Source: Vicingaceae bacterium (GTDB taxonomy: Bacteria; Bacteroidota; Bacteroidia; Flavobacteriales_E; Vicingaceae). Taken from it: 64,000 bases of DNA. Of this stretch, positions 7,977 through 17,128 are shown piece by piece; within the stretch, counting starts at the first letter, position 1, and every line of letters starts with the position of its first letter. The translations under genes and the position numbers were made by a program. The stretch lies in contig BPHE01000002.1 in assembly GCA_026003395.1 (NCBI GenBank), positions 186,001 to 250,000 on the forward strand, given 5' to 3'. The notes under the pieces are model-generated. The model worked only from the letters and a program-made list of their open reading frames with translations. It was not told where the DNA came from and did no database searches.

Positions 7977-8564
7977 ATGAAATCATTAGATTTATCAGCC
8001 GAACTCCGCAAACAAACCGGTTCCAAAAACGCTAAAGATATTAGAAAAAACGGAAATGTGACGGCTGTTCTCTATGGAGGCGAAAAAAATTATGATTTAA
8101 TCATCAAACGTATTGACATTGAACGTTTGTTGGCAAAACCCGAAACCTATTTGATCAACGTTAATTTTGACGGTAAAACAGTCAGAACCGTACTCAAAGA
8201 CGTACAATTTGACCCTATCACCGACTATCCCATTCATGTAGATTTATTGGAAGTATTCGACAACAAACCGGTTTCTGTGTTGGTTCCCGTCAAAACTTCC
8301 GGTGTTTCCCAAGGTGTTTTGGCAGGTGGTAAGTTACAAATCAAACAACGTAAATTGAAAGTAAAAGCTATTCCATCAAAATTGCCGGAATTTATCGAAA
8401 TCGATATTACTAACCTTGGATTGGGCAAAAGCATCCGCGTGGAAGATATTAAATTGGATGGAGTAGAAATACTCGGGAGTCCAAAATCTTTGGTTGTACA
8501 TGTTAAAACGGCCCGGGGAGCTGCATCACCTGCAGAAGAAGCCCAACAGGAAGCCAAAAAATAA
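7977..8564 (+). CDS. rplY: Large ribosomal subunit protein bL25 (Ctc/TL5 type)
   Basis: Encodes 195 residues, the long two-domain form. The N-terminal 5S rRNA-binding L25 domain covers about residues 1-90 (motifs NGNVTAVLYGG and VQFDPITDYPIHVDLLEV). The C-terminal TL5 beta domain follows to about 180, ending in an Ala/Glu-rich tail. It belongs to the central protuberance of the 50S subunit. It lies 18 bases after prs and 9 bases before pth and is probably co-transcribed with both. Confidence 0.95.
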   Translation: MKSLDLSAELRKQTGSKNAKDIRKNGNVTAVLYGGEKNYDLIIKRIDIERLLAKPETYLINVNFDGKTVRTVLKDVQFDPITDYPIHVDLLEVFDNKPVSVLVPVKTSGVSQGVLAGGKLQIKQRKLKVKAIPSKLPEFIEIDITNLGLGKSIRVEDIKLDGVEILGSPKSLVVHVKTARGAASPAEEAQQEAKK

Positions 8565-8573
8565 TCTTTCCGG

Positions 8574-9128
8574 ATGAAATATGTCATAGCCGGTCTTGGG
8601 AATCCCGGACCGACATATGAAAATACCAGACATAACATCGGATTTAAAATAGTGGATGCACTTGCATCCACTATTTTATTTTCACAAGAACGTTATGCCC
8701 TGAGGGCCGAATTAAAGTACAAAGGACGTCAAGTAATTTTGATCAAACCTCAAACGTTCATGAATCTGAGTGGGAAAGCCATAAAATATTGGCTGGAAAA
8801 AGAAAAAATTGATATTGAAAATTTATTGGTTATCACCGATGACATCATGTTGCCATTCGGAAAAATCAGGTTAAGGCCTAAAGGTAGCCATGGTGGGCAC
8901 AACGGTTTGCGAAACATAGAAGAAGAGCTGCAAACCCAAAATTATCCAAGATTGCGTTTTGGTATCGGAAATAACTTTTCTAAAGGGAGGCAAGTTGATT
9001 ATGTCTTGGGACAATGGAGCCCGGAAGAACTGAATGTATTGCCCGAAAAAATTGAAAAAGCCAAACAATGTGTTTTGGATTTTGTTTTTTTGGGTATTGA
9101 CCGCGCCATGAATTTGCATAATTCATAA
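8574..9128 (+). CDS. pth: Peptidyl-tRNA hydrolase
   Basis: Encodes 184 residues, the normal length. It opens with AGLGNPGPTYENTRHNIGF, where His20 is the catalytic base, and contains FMNLSG and the conserved Asp in ITDDIMLPFG. The GSHGGHNGLRNI segment (substrate binding) is also present. It releases tRNA from peptidyl-tRNAs that drop off the ribosome. An unusual long perfect inverted repeat lies within codons of about residues 24-35 without disturbing the frame. It is the last gene of the prs-rplY-pth run. Confidence 0.96.
   Translation: MKYVIAGLGNPGPTYENTRHNIGFKIVDALASTILFSQERYALRAELKYKGRQVILIKPQTFMNLSGKAIKYWLEKEKIDIENLLVITDDIMLPFGKIRLRPKGSHGGHNGLRNIEEELQTQNYPRLRFGIGNNFSKGRQVDYVLGQWSPEELNVLPEKIEKAKQCVLDFVFLGIDRAMNLHNS
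8645..8678. repeat. Perfect 16-bp inverted repeat inside pth
   Basis: Positions 8645-8660 are the exact reverse complement of 8663-8678, separated by only 2 bases. The arms read TAAAATAGTGGATGCA and its complement. The hairpin is within codons for the IVDALAST region of Pth and is followed by a T-rich stretch. Confidence 0.9.
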
Positions 9129-9186
9129 TAGAATTTTTTACAAAAGGTTTTTAAAATCAATTTTTTAATACTAATTTTATCCTCGT

Positions 9187-11358
9187 ATGTTTTATATGAG
9201 GATATATACAAGTTTGTTGATTTTACTTGTCACATTTCGTGCGGATTTACTATATTCTACCCATTTGATAGGGGGCGAGATTTTTTATGATTGTCTGGGA
9301 AATAATCAATTTAAAATCACATTAAAAGTTTACAGAGATTGCAGCCCTGCCAATACCAATGGCACTCCATTCGACAGTCAAGCTAAAATTGGATTGTTTG
9401 ATATAAACGGGCAAAATATCAGTATAATACCGGTTTCTAACTTTACAGTTAAAAGCATTCCTGTAATCATCAATAATCCTTGTTTAATTGCCCCGCCAAA
9501 TGTATGTGTTGAAGAAGCCACATATGAGGTAGTTGTTACCATTCCCTATACCCCCGGAGGTGTTGATATAGTGTACCAACGATGTTGCCGAAATCCAACC
9601 ATTGTCAATTTGGTCCAACCCCAAAATCTTGGCAATACATATTGGACAAGAATACCTGAAAGTGCATGGCAACAATGCAATTCTTCCCCCCGTTTCAAAC
9701 AATTTCCTCCGGTGGTCATATGTACTAATGACTATTTAACATTTGACCATTCTGCCATAGACCCTGATGGAGATTCATTGGTATATGAATTTGCAACGCC
9801 ATTTCATGGTGGCAGTCCCAATAACCCCATGCCGCAACCATCACCACCGCCCTTTACCCAAGTGCCATGGGGGCCGGGCTATTCGGCGAATTATCCCATG
9901 AATGCCAATCCTCCTTTGCAAATTGATGCTCATACGGGTATTCTTACCGGTCAGCCCACACAACAAGGTCAATATGTCATTGGTGTTAAAGTGAAAGAAT
10001 ATCGGAATGGAATATTATTATCGGAAAACTTGCGTGATTTTCAGTTTAATGTGGCTCTCTGTGATCCGACTTTTATCGCTTCTGCACAAGAACAACAAAT
10101 TTTTTGTGATGGAAAAACTGTACAGTTTATCAATCAAAGCCAGGGCGCCTCATTCTATTTTTGGGATTTTGGCGACCCATATACAAATCAAGATACCTCC
10201 ACACAAGTCAATCCTGTTTATACCTACACAGATACCGGAACTTTTACGGTAATGTTGATTGCCAATCCCGGATGGACCTGTGCCGATACCGATTATGTAA
10301 CATTTGAAATCAGGGAAAAACTTTTGGCATATTTCTCTCCTCCGGAACCTCAATGCATCAATGGAAATGAATTTTCATTTAAAGCCGAAGGAATTTATGA
10401 CCCTCAATATGCAACTTTCTTTTGGGATTTTGGCCCTAATGCCATTCCATCCTCTTCAACCGATTCCACACCTACAGGTATTTCGTACGACAATCCCGGT
10501 TTTTATCCTGTATCTCTCACCATTGCCCATCCTGATGGTTGTGAAAAATCATTTACCGATACAGTGAAGGTTTATCCTAATCCCCATGCAGAATTCAAAT
10601 TGGACACATCACGTGGCTGTCAGCCATTTACAGTGAAATTCAAGAATTTATCCAATGCCTGGACGCCCCTAAGTTATTTTTGGACCATAAGTGACGGCAC
10701 TGTCAACACAAACGCCGAATTTACACATACATTCACATCTCCGGGTTCTTATGATGTCTCGCTTACTGTCATTACTTCCAATGGTTGTATAGACACAGCT
10801 TCTATCATGCTTAAAGATATTGTTACCGTTTATCCTAAACCAACATCATATTTTACTCTTCATCCTGACACCATTGATATTTTTAACAATCAATTTGAAT
10901 TAGACAATCAATCGGTAGATATAATCGATTGTTATTATACCGTACCTTGGTTAAACAACTCGTTGCCTTGTTTTACTCAATCATTATGGGCACCTGATTG
11001 GGGAAATTATAAAATTCAACAAATTGTCACCAACCAATTCGGTTGTAAAGATACATCTACAAAAGAGTTATTTGTAAAACCAATTTTTTTATTTTATATG
11101 CCTAATGCGTTTACTCCCGATGGAGATGGTATAAATGATGAATTCCGCTGTTATACGTATGCTTATGCATCTTTTCAACTTCAAATTTTTGATCGCTGGG
11201 GCGAATTAATTTTTGAAACTAATGACCCCAATGTTACCTGGGATGGGAAATTTCGTTCTAAAGAAGCTGCTATGGGGGTATATACCGTAAAGGTTGTCAT
11301 TAAAGATGTGTTAGGCGAATGGCATCAATATTTAGAACCATTAAATTTAATTCGTTGA
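9187..11358 (+). CDS. Secreted PKD-repeat protein with T9SS type B sorting domain
   Basis: Encodes 723 residues, or 720 from the ATG at 9196. A signal peptide (about residues 4-24) is followed by a THLIGGEIFYDCLGNN segment that is common to a family of large Bacteroidota surface proteins. The middle contains beta-rich domains with several PKD-like repeats (FWDFG at two places, YFWTISDG, with pairs of Cys). The last 90 residues are a gliding motility-associated C-terminal domain: PNAFTPDGDGINDEF, then FDRWGELIFE and WDGK. This is the type B signal for export by the T9SS. The cysteines fit an extracellular protein. The function is probably surface adhesion or a matrix role, which is inference. 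Confidence 0.88.
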   Translation: MFYMRIYTSLLILLVTFRADLLYSTHLIGGEIFYDCLGNNQFKITLKVYRDCSPANTNGTPFDSQAKIGLFDINGQNISIIPVSNFTVKSIPVIINNPCLIAPPNVCVEEATYEVVVTIPYTPGGVDIVYQRCCRNPTIVNLVQPQNLGNTYWTRIPESAWQQCNSSPRFKQFPPVVICTNDYLTFDHSAIDPDGDSLVYEFATPFHGGSPNNPMPQPSPPPFTQVPWGPGYSANYPMNANPPLQIDAHTGILTGQPTQQGQYVIGVKVKEYRNGILLSENLRDFQFNVALCDPTFIASAQEQQIFCDGKTVQFINQSQGASFYFWDFGDPYTNQDTSTQVNPVYTYTDTGTFTVMLIANPGWTCADTDYVTFEIREKLLAYFSPPEPQCINGNEFSFKAEGIYDPQYATFFWDFGPNAIPSSSTDSTPTGISYDNPGFYPVSLTIAHPDGCEKSFTDTVKVYPNPHAEFKLDTSRGCQPFTVKFKNLSNAWTPLSYFWTISDGTVNTNAEFTHTFTSPGSYDVSLTVITSNGCIDTASIMLKDIVTVYPKPTSYFTLHPDTIDIFNNQFELDNQSVDIIDCYYTVPWLNNSLPCFTQSLWAPDWGNYKIQQIVTNQFGCKDTSTKELFVKPIFLFYMPNAFTPDGDGINDEFRCYTYAYASFQLQIFDRWGELIFETNDPNVTWDGKFRSKEAAMGVYTVKVVIKDVLGEWHQYLEPLNLIR

Positions 11359-11407
11359 TGCAACCAAATTAGCATATACCATGTCAATATGGATAAATTT
11401 ATAGTTT

Positions 11408-13762
11408 ATGAAAAAATTAGTATTTGTCATTGTAAGCATATTTGTTTTTTATCAAAACAGCTTTAACCAGGTATTACAGGTGCAAAACACTCAAACACCC
11501 GCCCAGCTTGTGCAGAATGTATTATTGGGAAGCGGCGTACAGGCATTTAACATCACTTTCAATGGACAACCTGCCACTACAATAACAAATCAGGTAGCAT
11601 ACTTTACTAACGGAAACAGCATAGGAATCCCCAGTGGAATCATCATGGGTTCAGGCAATGTTGTTACCACAGCACCCGGTCCCAACAATTCTTCTAATGC
11701 CGGAACAACCACCACTCAAAATTACACAGATCCTGATTTGGTTGCCATTGCCGGAGTGCAGATTAATGACGCTGCAGTACTGGAATTTGATTTTATTGCC
11801 ACAGGCGACACAGTTAAATTTAATTTTGTTTTTGCATCGGAAGAATATCCCGAATATGTGGGTAGTTTTAACGATGCTTTTGGTTTCTTTTTGAGTGGTC
11901 CGGGTATCAATGGACCTTACAGCAACAATGCCATCAATGTAGCCTTAATACCCAACACAACTACTCCGGTTACCATCAATAATGTAAACATGGGAAATTA
12001 TTATTGTCCCGGCCCTTCTACGGGTTGTACCAATTGCGCATATTATGTGGATAATTGCACCGGACAATTTGTGCAATATGATGGCTATACTGTGCCGCTC
12101 ACCGCTATTTTGGCTCCTTTAAGTTGTGGTGACACATTCCATATTAAGCTTGCCATTGGTGATGCCCTCGATCAGGCCTTTGACTCAGGTGTTTTTCTCC
12201 AGGAAGGCAGTTTTTCCAGTAACAATATCACTATGTCCTCAAATATCGACGTACAATCTATCGATTCAATGCTTTATGAAGGATGTGGAATGGCCACTTT
12301 ATTATTGACCCGCTCCGACACCACCGATACGCTATTCTTTACATTCAATATTTCGGGAACCGCTACCAATGGTGTTGATTATAATTACATAAATACATCG
12401 AATTATTTTCTTCCGGGCGAAGATTCTGCTTCATTCAACATCTGGGCTATAGTTGACGGTCAGACAGAAGGACCCGAAAGTGTTATTATTCAATTGATTC
12501 AAACTGTTTGCAATGTGAATGATACGCAAACCGTAACTTTTTATATAGCCGATTACGACAGTATGCAAACTACTCCAAACAATCCGGTGAAAGTATGTGT
12601 GGACGACACTGTACCGGTATTTGTTACCCTTACCGGTGGTGACTGGCCCTTTACGTATAATTGGACACCCGGCAACTATACTTCAGATACAATTTTTGTC
12701 AGTCCTTCAAACAATACCTACTATATTGTAACCATCACTGACGAATGTAATAAAACTGTCACCGATACAGTTTTTGTCTCCGTAATCAATCACCCTCCCT
12801 TAACCTCCATCAATTTGAATGACACGAACCTTTTATGTCCGGGCGATACTGCTTTTCTTTTTAAAAATATCACCGGTGGTTCAGGCAATTCATTAAACAT
12901 TTCCTGGTATGATGGCACCAATACGTATAGTTCTAATCCATTGCTGATTCAACCTTCCAACACTACGACTTATTATTTTATGGCCATAGACAATTGTAGC
13001 AAAGACACCATTTTTGATACCATAACCGTTTTTGTTCCCACTTACCCTCCCATTTCTTTATCATTGAATAACGACACATCTATATGTTTGAATGATCCTA
13101 TTCAACTTACAGCATCCGCTCAGGGTGGAGCAGGTGTATACCAATATCAATGGAATACAGGTGATACCACTTCGACCATTGCTATCCAATTGACACAAAC
13201 TCAAACACTCTATGTCAATGTTACCGACCAATGCGGAAATTCTGCAAATGATTCTGTCTATGTTTATGTCTCTCCTATTTATCCTGATTTTACCTATAGT
13301 CCTTCTTCTCCTGTTAAAATTAACACACCTGTTCAATGCACAGATTTGTCCATCAACCCTGTGCAATGGCAATGGACCGTAAATAATGGTTTGCAATCAA
13401 CAGAACAGAATCCCTCATTTACTTTTGATAAAACAGGTCAATATACGATATGTTTGAAAATTAAAAACCCCGATGGCTGCGAAAGCGAAATGTGCAAATC
13501 AATCGAAATCTATGAAGATTTCTTGTTTCCTAATATCATTACCCCCAATGGAGATGGAAAAAATGATGTATTGTTTATTAAAGGTTTACAAGGTCAAAAT
13601 AAACTAATCATTTATAACCGTTGGGGAAATAAAATCTACGAAATTGACAATTATCAAAACGACTGGGATGGAGATGGTCATAGCGACGGAACATACTATT
13701 TTATTCTGATAAGACATAATGGAGAAGAAGTTACAGGTTATTTTACAATTCTTAATAAGTAA
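11408..13762 (+). CDS. Choice-of-anchor L domain protein with T9SS type B sorting domain
   Basis: Encodes 784 residues. There is a signal peptide (about 1-20). A choice-of-anchor L domain spans about residues 28-270, recognised by the FVFASEEYPEYVGSFNDAFG motif. A Calx-beta-like segment (ATNGVDYNYI) follows, then several Ig/PKD-like repeats with regular Cys and Thr-rich strands. It ends in a gliding motility-associated C-terminal domain (PNIITPNGDGKNDVL, YNRWGNKIYE, WDGDG). It is exported by the T9SS and probably surface-attached. It lies 49 bases after the preceding cargo gene, in the same orientation, and is closed by a strong terminator. Confidence 0.9.
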   Translation: MKKLVFVIVSIFVFYQNSFNQVLQVQNTQTPAQLVQNVLLGSGVQAFNITFNGQPATTITNQVAYFTNGNSIGIPSGIIMGSGNVVTTAPGPNNSSNAGTTTTQNYTDPDLVAIAGVQINDAAVLEFDFIATGDTVKFNFVFASEEYPEYVGSFNDAFGFFLSGPGINGPYSNNAINVALIPNTTTPVTINNVNMGNYYCPGPSTGCTNCAYYVDNCTGQFVQYDGYTVPLTAILAPLSCGDTFHIKLAIGDALDQAFDSGVFLQEGSFSSNNITMSSNIDVQSIDSMLYEGCGMATLLLTRSDTTDTLFFTFNISGTATNGVDYNYINTSNYFLPGEDSASFNIWAIVDGQTEGPESVIIQLIQTVCNVNDTQTVTFYIADYDSMQTTPNNPVKVCVDDTVPVFVTLTGGDWPFTYNWTPGNYTSDTIFVSPSNNTYYIVTITDECNKTVTDTVFVSVINHPPLTSINLNDTNLLCPGDTAFLFKNITGGSGNSLNISWYDGTNTYSSNPLLIQPSNTTTYYFMAIDNCSKDTIFDTITVFVPTYPPISLSLNNDTSICLNDPIQLTASAQGGAGVYQYQWNTGDTTSTIAIQLTQTQTLYVNVTDQCGNSANDSVYVYVSPIYPDFTYSPSSPVKINTPVQCTDLSINPVQWQWTVNNGLQSTEQNPSFTFDKTGQYTICLKIKNPDGCESEMCKSIEIYEDFLFPNIITPNGDGKNDVLFIKGLQGQNKLIIYNRWGNKIYEIDNYQNDWDGDGHSDGTYYFILIRHNGEEVTGYFTILNK

Positions 13763-13784
13763 AACAATTTTAATCTTTTTGTTT

Positions 13785-13811
13785 AAAGCCGGAATATTCC
13801 GGCTTTTTTAT
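13785..13811 (+). terminator. Rho-independent terminator before gldB
   Basis: AAAGCCGGAATATTCCGGCTTT (13785-13806) is a perfect palindrome followed by T's. It separates the two cargo genes from gldB. Confidence 0.85.
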
Positions 13812-13823
13812 TTTATTTGTGGC

Positions 13824-14861
13824 ATGTTTCAATCTGTCAAAGCAAATATTTTTACGATTCTTTTCAGCATATTTGTCGGATTATTTTCTTGTGGTGAAAA
13901 TACTCAACCAAAATTATTACCTGTAGAGCCCGATGATCATGTTAAAATTTCATTCAGACAATTTCACCAAGACCTTTTTGAATTGGGGCATGATTCTATA
14001 GATGAAAAAGATATTAAACAGCTTACCAAATCATATCCCAAATTTTTCCCTTTATTCACTTCTCAAATTATCAGAGTCGGGACATCTGATCATCCCGGTA
14101 TGCCTTATTATCTAAACAGTTTCACTCATGATTTTAACATATTGGAAATTAAACACAAAACCGACAGCATATTTCAAAACCTTTCGGATTTTAATCGTGA
14201 AATCAATGAAGCATTTAAAAGATTTAAACCCTTATGCCCCGGCAAGAATATTCCCAACGAAGTAATTTATTTTATCTCCGCCTTTAATTATGCCATTGTT
14301 TGCGATGACAGCCTGCTGGCAATTGGACTGGATATGTTTCTTGGTCCCGATGAAACCTATTATGCAATCATTTTTCCCAAATACATGATTCAAAAAATGT
14401 CAAAAGAATATCTTGTCCGCGATGCTTTGTATGGTTGGATATCCACCGAATACGAACCCGAATTTGAAAATCCTTCGATTCTTGACTTTATGCTTTATTA
14501 CGGAAAAATTTTTTATGCCTTGAAAAATATTCTCCCTGAAAAAAGTGACACTATTTTATTTAAATACAGCCGTCAACAATTAAAGTGGCTGAAAGACAAC
14601 GAACCCCATATGTGGAAGTATTTTTTGGAGAAAAATTTGCTTTTTTCAACTGAAAATCAAGAAATAGCCAAATACATCAATGATGGTCCGTTCACGCCCG
14701 GATTTCCGGAAGGATCGCCCGGCCGAGCCGCCCATTGGCTAGGTTACAAAATTGTGTTGAGTTATGTCAAGCATAACAAGATTGAAAATCTTAATGATTT
14801 ATTTAATCTCACAAATGGTCCGGAATTTTTAAAACAATCAAACTACAGACCCGATGAATAA
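13824..14861 (+). CDS. gldB: Gliding motility lipoprotein GldB
   Basis: Encodes 345 residues from the ATG at 13824. The longer open frame upstream overlaps the terminator and the preceding gene. It has a lipoprotein signal with lipobox GLFSC (Cys23). The body matches GldB: LLAIGLDMFLGPDETYY near residue 170 and GSPGRAAHWLGYKIVLSY near the C-terminus. GldB is needed for gliding and for T9SS-dependent secretion in Flavobacterium and belongs to a DUF2268-like fold. Its 3' end overlaps gldC by 8 bases, so the two are translationally linked. Confidence 0.88.
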   Translation: MFQSVKANIFTILFSIFVGLFSCGENTQPKLLPVEPDDHVKISFRQFHQDLFELGHDSIDEKDIKQLTKSYPKFFPLFTSQIIRVGTSDHPGMPYYLNSFTHDFNILEIKHKTDSIFQNLSDFNREINEAFKRFKPLCPGKNIPNEVIYFISAFNYAIVCDDSLLAIGLDMFLGPDETYYAIIFPKYMIQKMSKEYLVRDALYGWISTEYEPEFENPSILDFMLYYGKIFYALKNILPEKSDTILFKYSRQQLKWLKDNEPHMWKYFLEKNLLFSTENQEIAKYINDGPFTPGFPEGSPGRAAHWLGYKIVLSYVKHNKIENLNDLFNLTNGPEFLKQSNYRPDE

Positions 14862-15192
14862 AAAAACAAACAAATTAACCATTGAAGTGGAATTGGACGA
14901 AAAAGCCATGCCTGAAAAAATAAAATGGTTAAATAATCAAAATGAACTTCAGGAAATAAAATCGATACTGATGGCTCTTTGGGATCCTTCCACAAACAAT
15001 ACTTTGCAGTTGGATCTTTGGACAAAAGATATGACCACGGACGAAATGCGTTATTTTATTGTGCAACGAATGTTTTTGCTTGCTGAAACTCTAAGAAAGT
15101 CAACAGGAGACGAAAAAGAAAGCATGATCATTCATGATACAGCCATGTTTCTTGCTCAAAAATTCGGATTTTTGAAAAATAAAGATCAGTAA
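14854..15192 (+). CDS. gldC: Gliding motility protein GldC
   Basis: Encodes 112 residues with no signal peptide, so probably cytoplasmic. The KLTIEVELDEKAMPEKIKW opening, a following ILMALWDP segment and the C-terminal HDTAMFLAQKFGFL are typical of GldC. In Flavobacterium it supports gliding together with GldB, and the gldB-gldC pair is conserved. It overlaps gldB by 8 bases. No terminator is seen before the next gene, which has its own promoter. Confidence 0.9.
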   Translation: MNKKTNKLTIEVELDEKAMPEKIKWLNNQNELQEIKSILMALWDPSTNNTLQLDLWTKDMTTDEMRYFIVQRMFLLAETLRKSTGDEKESMIIHDTAMFLAQKFGFLKNKDQ

Positions 15193-15258
15193 ACCAAAGT
15201 TTTTTTCTAAAAAATATTTCATTACATGGATAATCGATGCAACTTTTTTATAAGATCT

Positions 15259-15288
15259 ATTGTCATTTATTAAAAAATATTAAATTTG
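15259..15288 (+). promoter_or_regulatory. Bacteroidota-type promoter for the secreted protein at 15310
   Basis: ATTG (15259-15262), an 18-base spacer and TAAATTTG (15281-15288) fit the -33 / -7 consensus. The start codon is 21 bases downstream. Confidence 0.6.
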
Positions 15289-15309
15289 TTTTGAAATAAT
15301 CATAGTACT

Positions 15310-17079
15310 ATGAAAAAACTATATTATCTGGCAGCATTGATTACTTGTCATGTTTCAACAGCAATAAAAGCTCAAAATACCCTATTTATCAATGGAGCCA
15401 ATGTGCACAATTTCAACAACACCTTTCATGTCAACGGTGATGTTATGATCAATGCCGGAACTTTGAATAATGAAGGTAGTATTTATGTGAGAAACGCAGG
15501 AAACAATGGCGATTTTCACATAAACACCAACGGCACTTCACAGGGAAACGGAAATTATTATATTGAACACGATTGGATCAATGACGGCACTTTCAATGCA
15601 AACAACAGTTTGGTTACATTGGATGGTACAAATCAGCTCATTACAGGATCTCAAATAACCACATTCCATAACCTGACTCTTACGGGAACAGGTATCAAAA
15701 CTCAAACCATAGATGCCAATATCGATAATACGGGAACGTTAAACCTCACCACTGTCGAATTAGCTACCGGCACAAATACCATGCACGTGATGAATCCCTC
15801 TCCCACGGCAGTAGTCACAAATGCACCAACAACTACAACCACCGGATTTGTAAGCAGCAGCGGAAATGGTTCTTTGCAATGGGATGCCAATTCTACCCAG
15901 GACTATCTTTTTCCTGTAGGTTCATCCATAGCACCTGCACGCTATCGTCCTGTTGTACTTAAACCCACATCAAACACGCCGGCTTCTTATTCTGTCAGAT
16001 TTGTCAACAATGACCCCAATATCGACGGTTTCAGCCGTGCTTCAAATGATGGTACAATTTGTAAAACCGACAGCTTGTTTTATCATGATATTGAATTGGT
16101 CAATGGTAATACCGCTGCAGATGTTACCATCACTTATGTATCTCCCAACGATGGCAGTTGGAACGGTATAGCTCATTGGCACAATACTAATACCCTCTGG
16201 ACTAATACAGGAGCAAATATTACAGGCACACTCGGTTCATTTAATACAGTTAAACGCACCGGATGGGCATTTACTGATCCCGGTTATCCATTTATGTTGA
16301 TAGAAAATGCCCCATCGGCTCCTGTCATTAACGGAAAAGACATAATTTGTATAGGCGAAAATGAAGTTACTTTTACTGCCTCCGGTGGCAGCGGTACATA
16401 TTCTTGGACGTTTCCTAACGGTGTAACAATTGTGAGTGCTAATTCAGACAGTTCTCAAATTACCGTTAATTGGGGAACCGGAGCCGGCACAATCATAGTT
16501 ACCTCACAAAGTCCATCCGGCCAATGTAAATCGTCACCGGCGATGTTAAATATTGGCGTTTTTCCTCCTCCCACGGCTTATGGATATAGCGACACCAATA
16601 ATGTTTTACCCGGTATGCCAATCCAATTTGTCGATACTAGTGTCGGTGGTGTTGTAGCATGGGGGTGGAATTTTTCTGACGGCAGCCAATCAAACATCCA
16701 AAATCCCTATCACATCTATTATGCTCCCGGGACTTATCCCGTTACTTTGACTGTGACAGACACCAATGGCTGTGTCGATACCGCCGTCATTTATATTACC
16801 ATTCTGGACAATGTTCTTATCCCCAATGTATTTTCTCCCAACGGAGACGGAATCAATGACGTCTTCAGAATCTTAGGGGGAGGTTTCGAAGAATTTAAAT
16901 TGTCTATTTACAATCGCTGGGGAGAGTTAATGTTCGAAACCGACAATGTCAACATAGGTTGGGATGGACGTACTTCTGCCGGCCTTGAAGCATCACCGGG
17001 CACATATTATTTTATACTTGTTGCAAAATCAAAATCAAAAGATTATAGTACCACCGGTTATTTGACTTTATTAAAATAA
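15310..17079 (+). CDS. Secreted PKD-repeat protein with T9SS type B sorting domain
   Basis: Encodes 589 residues. It has a signal peptide ending near residue 22 (AIKA-QN). The N-terminal part to about residue 210 is a low-complexity, Asn/Thr/Gly-rich beta-helix-like stretch with repeated short strands. An Ig-like segment then carries a conserved Cys pair. A PKD domain at about residues 420-500 contains GWNFSDGS and DTNGCVDTA. The C-terminal domain (PNVFSPNGDGINDVF, YNRWGELMFE, WDGRT) is the type B T9SS signal. It is the third cargo gene around gldBC and is monocistronic, with its own promoter and terminator. Confidence 0.88.
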   Translation: MKKLYYLAALITCHVSTAIKAQNTLFINGANVHNFNNTFHVNGDVMINAGTLNNEGSIYVRNAGNNGDFHINTNGTSQGNGNYYIEHDWINDGTFNANNSLVTLDGTNQLITGSQITTFHNLTLTGTGIKTQTIDANIDNTGTLNLTTVELATGTNTMHVMNPSPTAVVTNAPTTTTTGFVSSSGNGSLQWDANSTQDYLFPVGSSIAPARYRPVVLKPTSNTPASYSVRFVNNDPNIDGFSRASNDGTICKTDSLFYHDIELVNGNTAADVTITYVSPNDGSWNGIAHWHNTNTLWTNTGANITGTLGSFNTVKRTGWAFTDPGYPFMLIENAPSAPVINGKDIICIGENEVTFTASGGSGTYSWTFPNGVTIVSANSDSSQITVNWGTGAGTIIVTSQSPSGQCKSSPAMLNIGVFPPPTAYGYSDTNNVLPGMPIQFVDTSVGGVVAWGWNFSDGSQSNIQNPYHIYYAPGTYPVTLTVTDTNGCVDTAVIYITILDNVLIPNVFSPNGDGINDVFRILGGGFEEFKLSIYNRWGELMFETDNVNIGWDGRTSAGLEASPGTYYFILVAKSKSKDYSTTGYLTLLK

Positions 17080-17096
17080 GTTTGGTTTTAATTTTT

Positions 17097-17126
17097 TTAG
17101 CCGGTCCGGTAAAGACCGGCTTTTTA
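17097..17126. terminator. Terminator between the cargo gene and engB (convergent)
   Basis: AGCCGGT (17099-17105) pairs with ACCGGCT (17115-17121), with A/T runs on both sides. It can act for both converging genes. Confidence 0.8.
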
Positions 17127-17128
17127 GT

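Noticed and set aside
8234-8671. Minus-strand open frame of 145 codons opposite rplY and pth
   Set aside because: It is antisense to two clear housekeeping genes, with no recognisable domain; a frame shadow.
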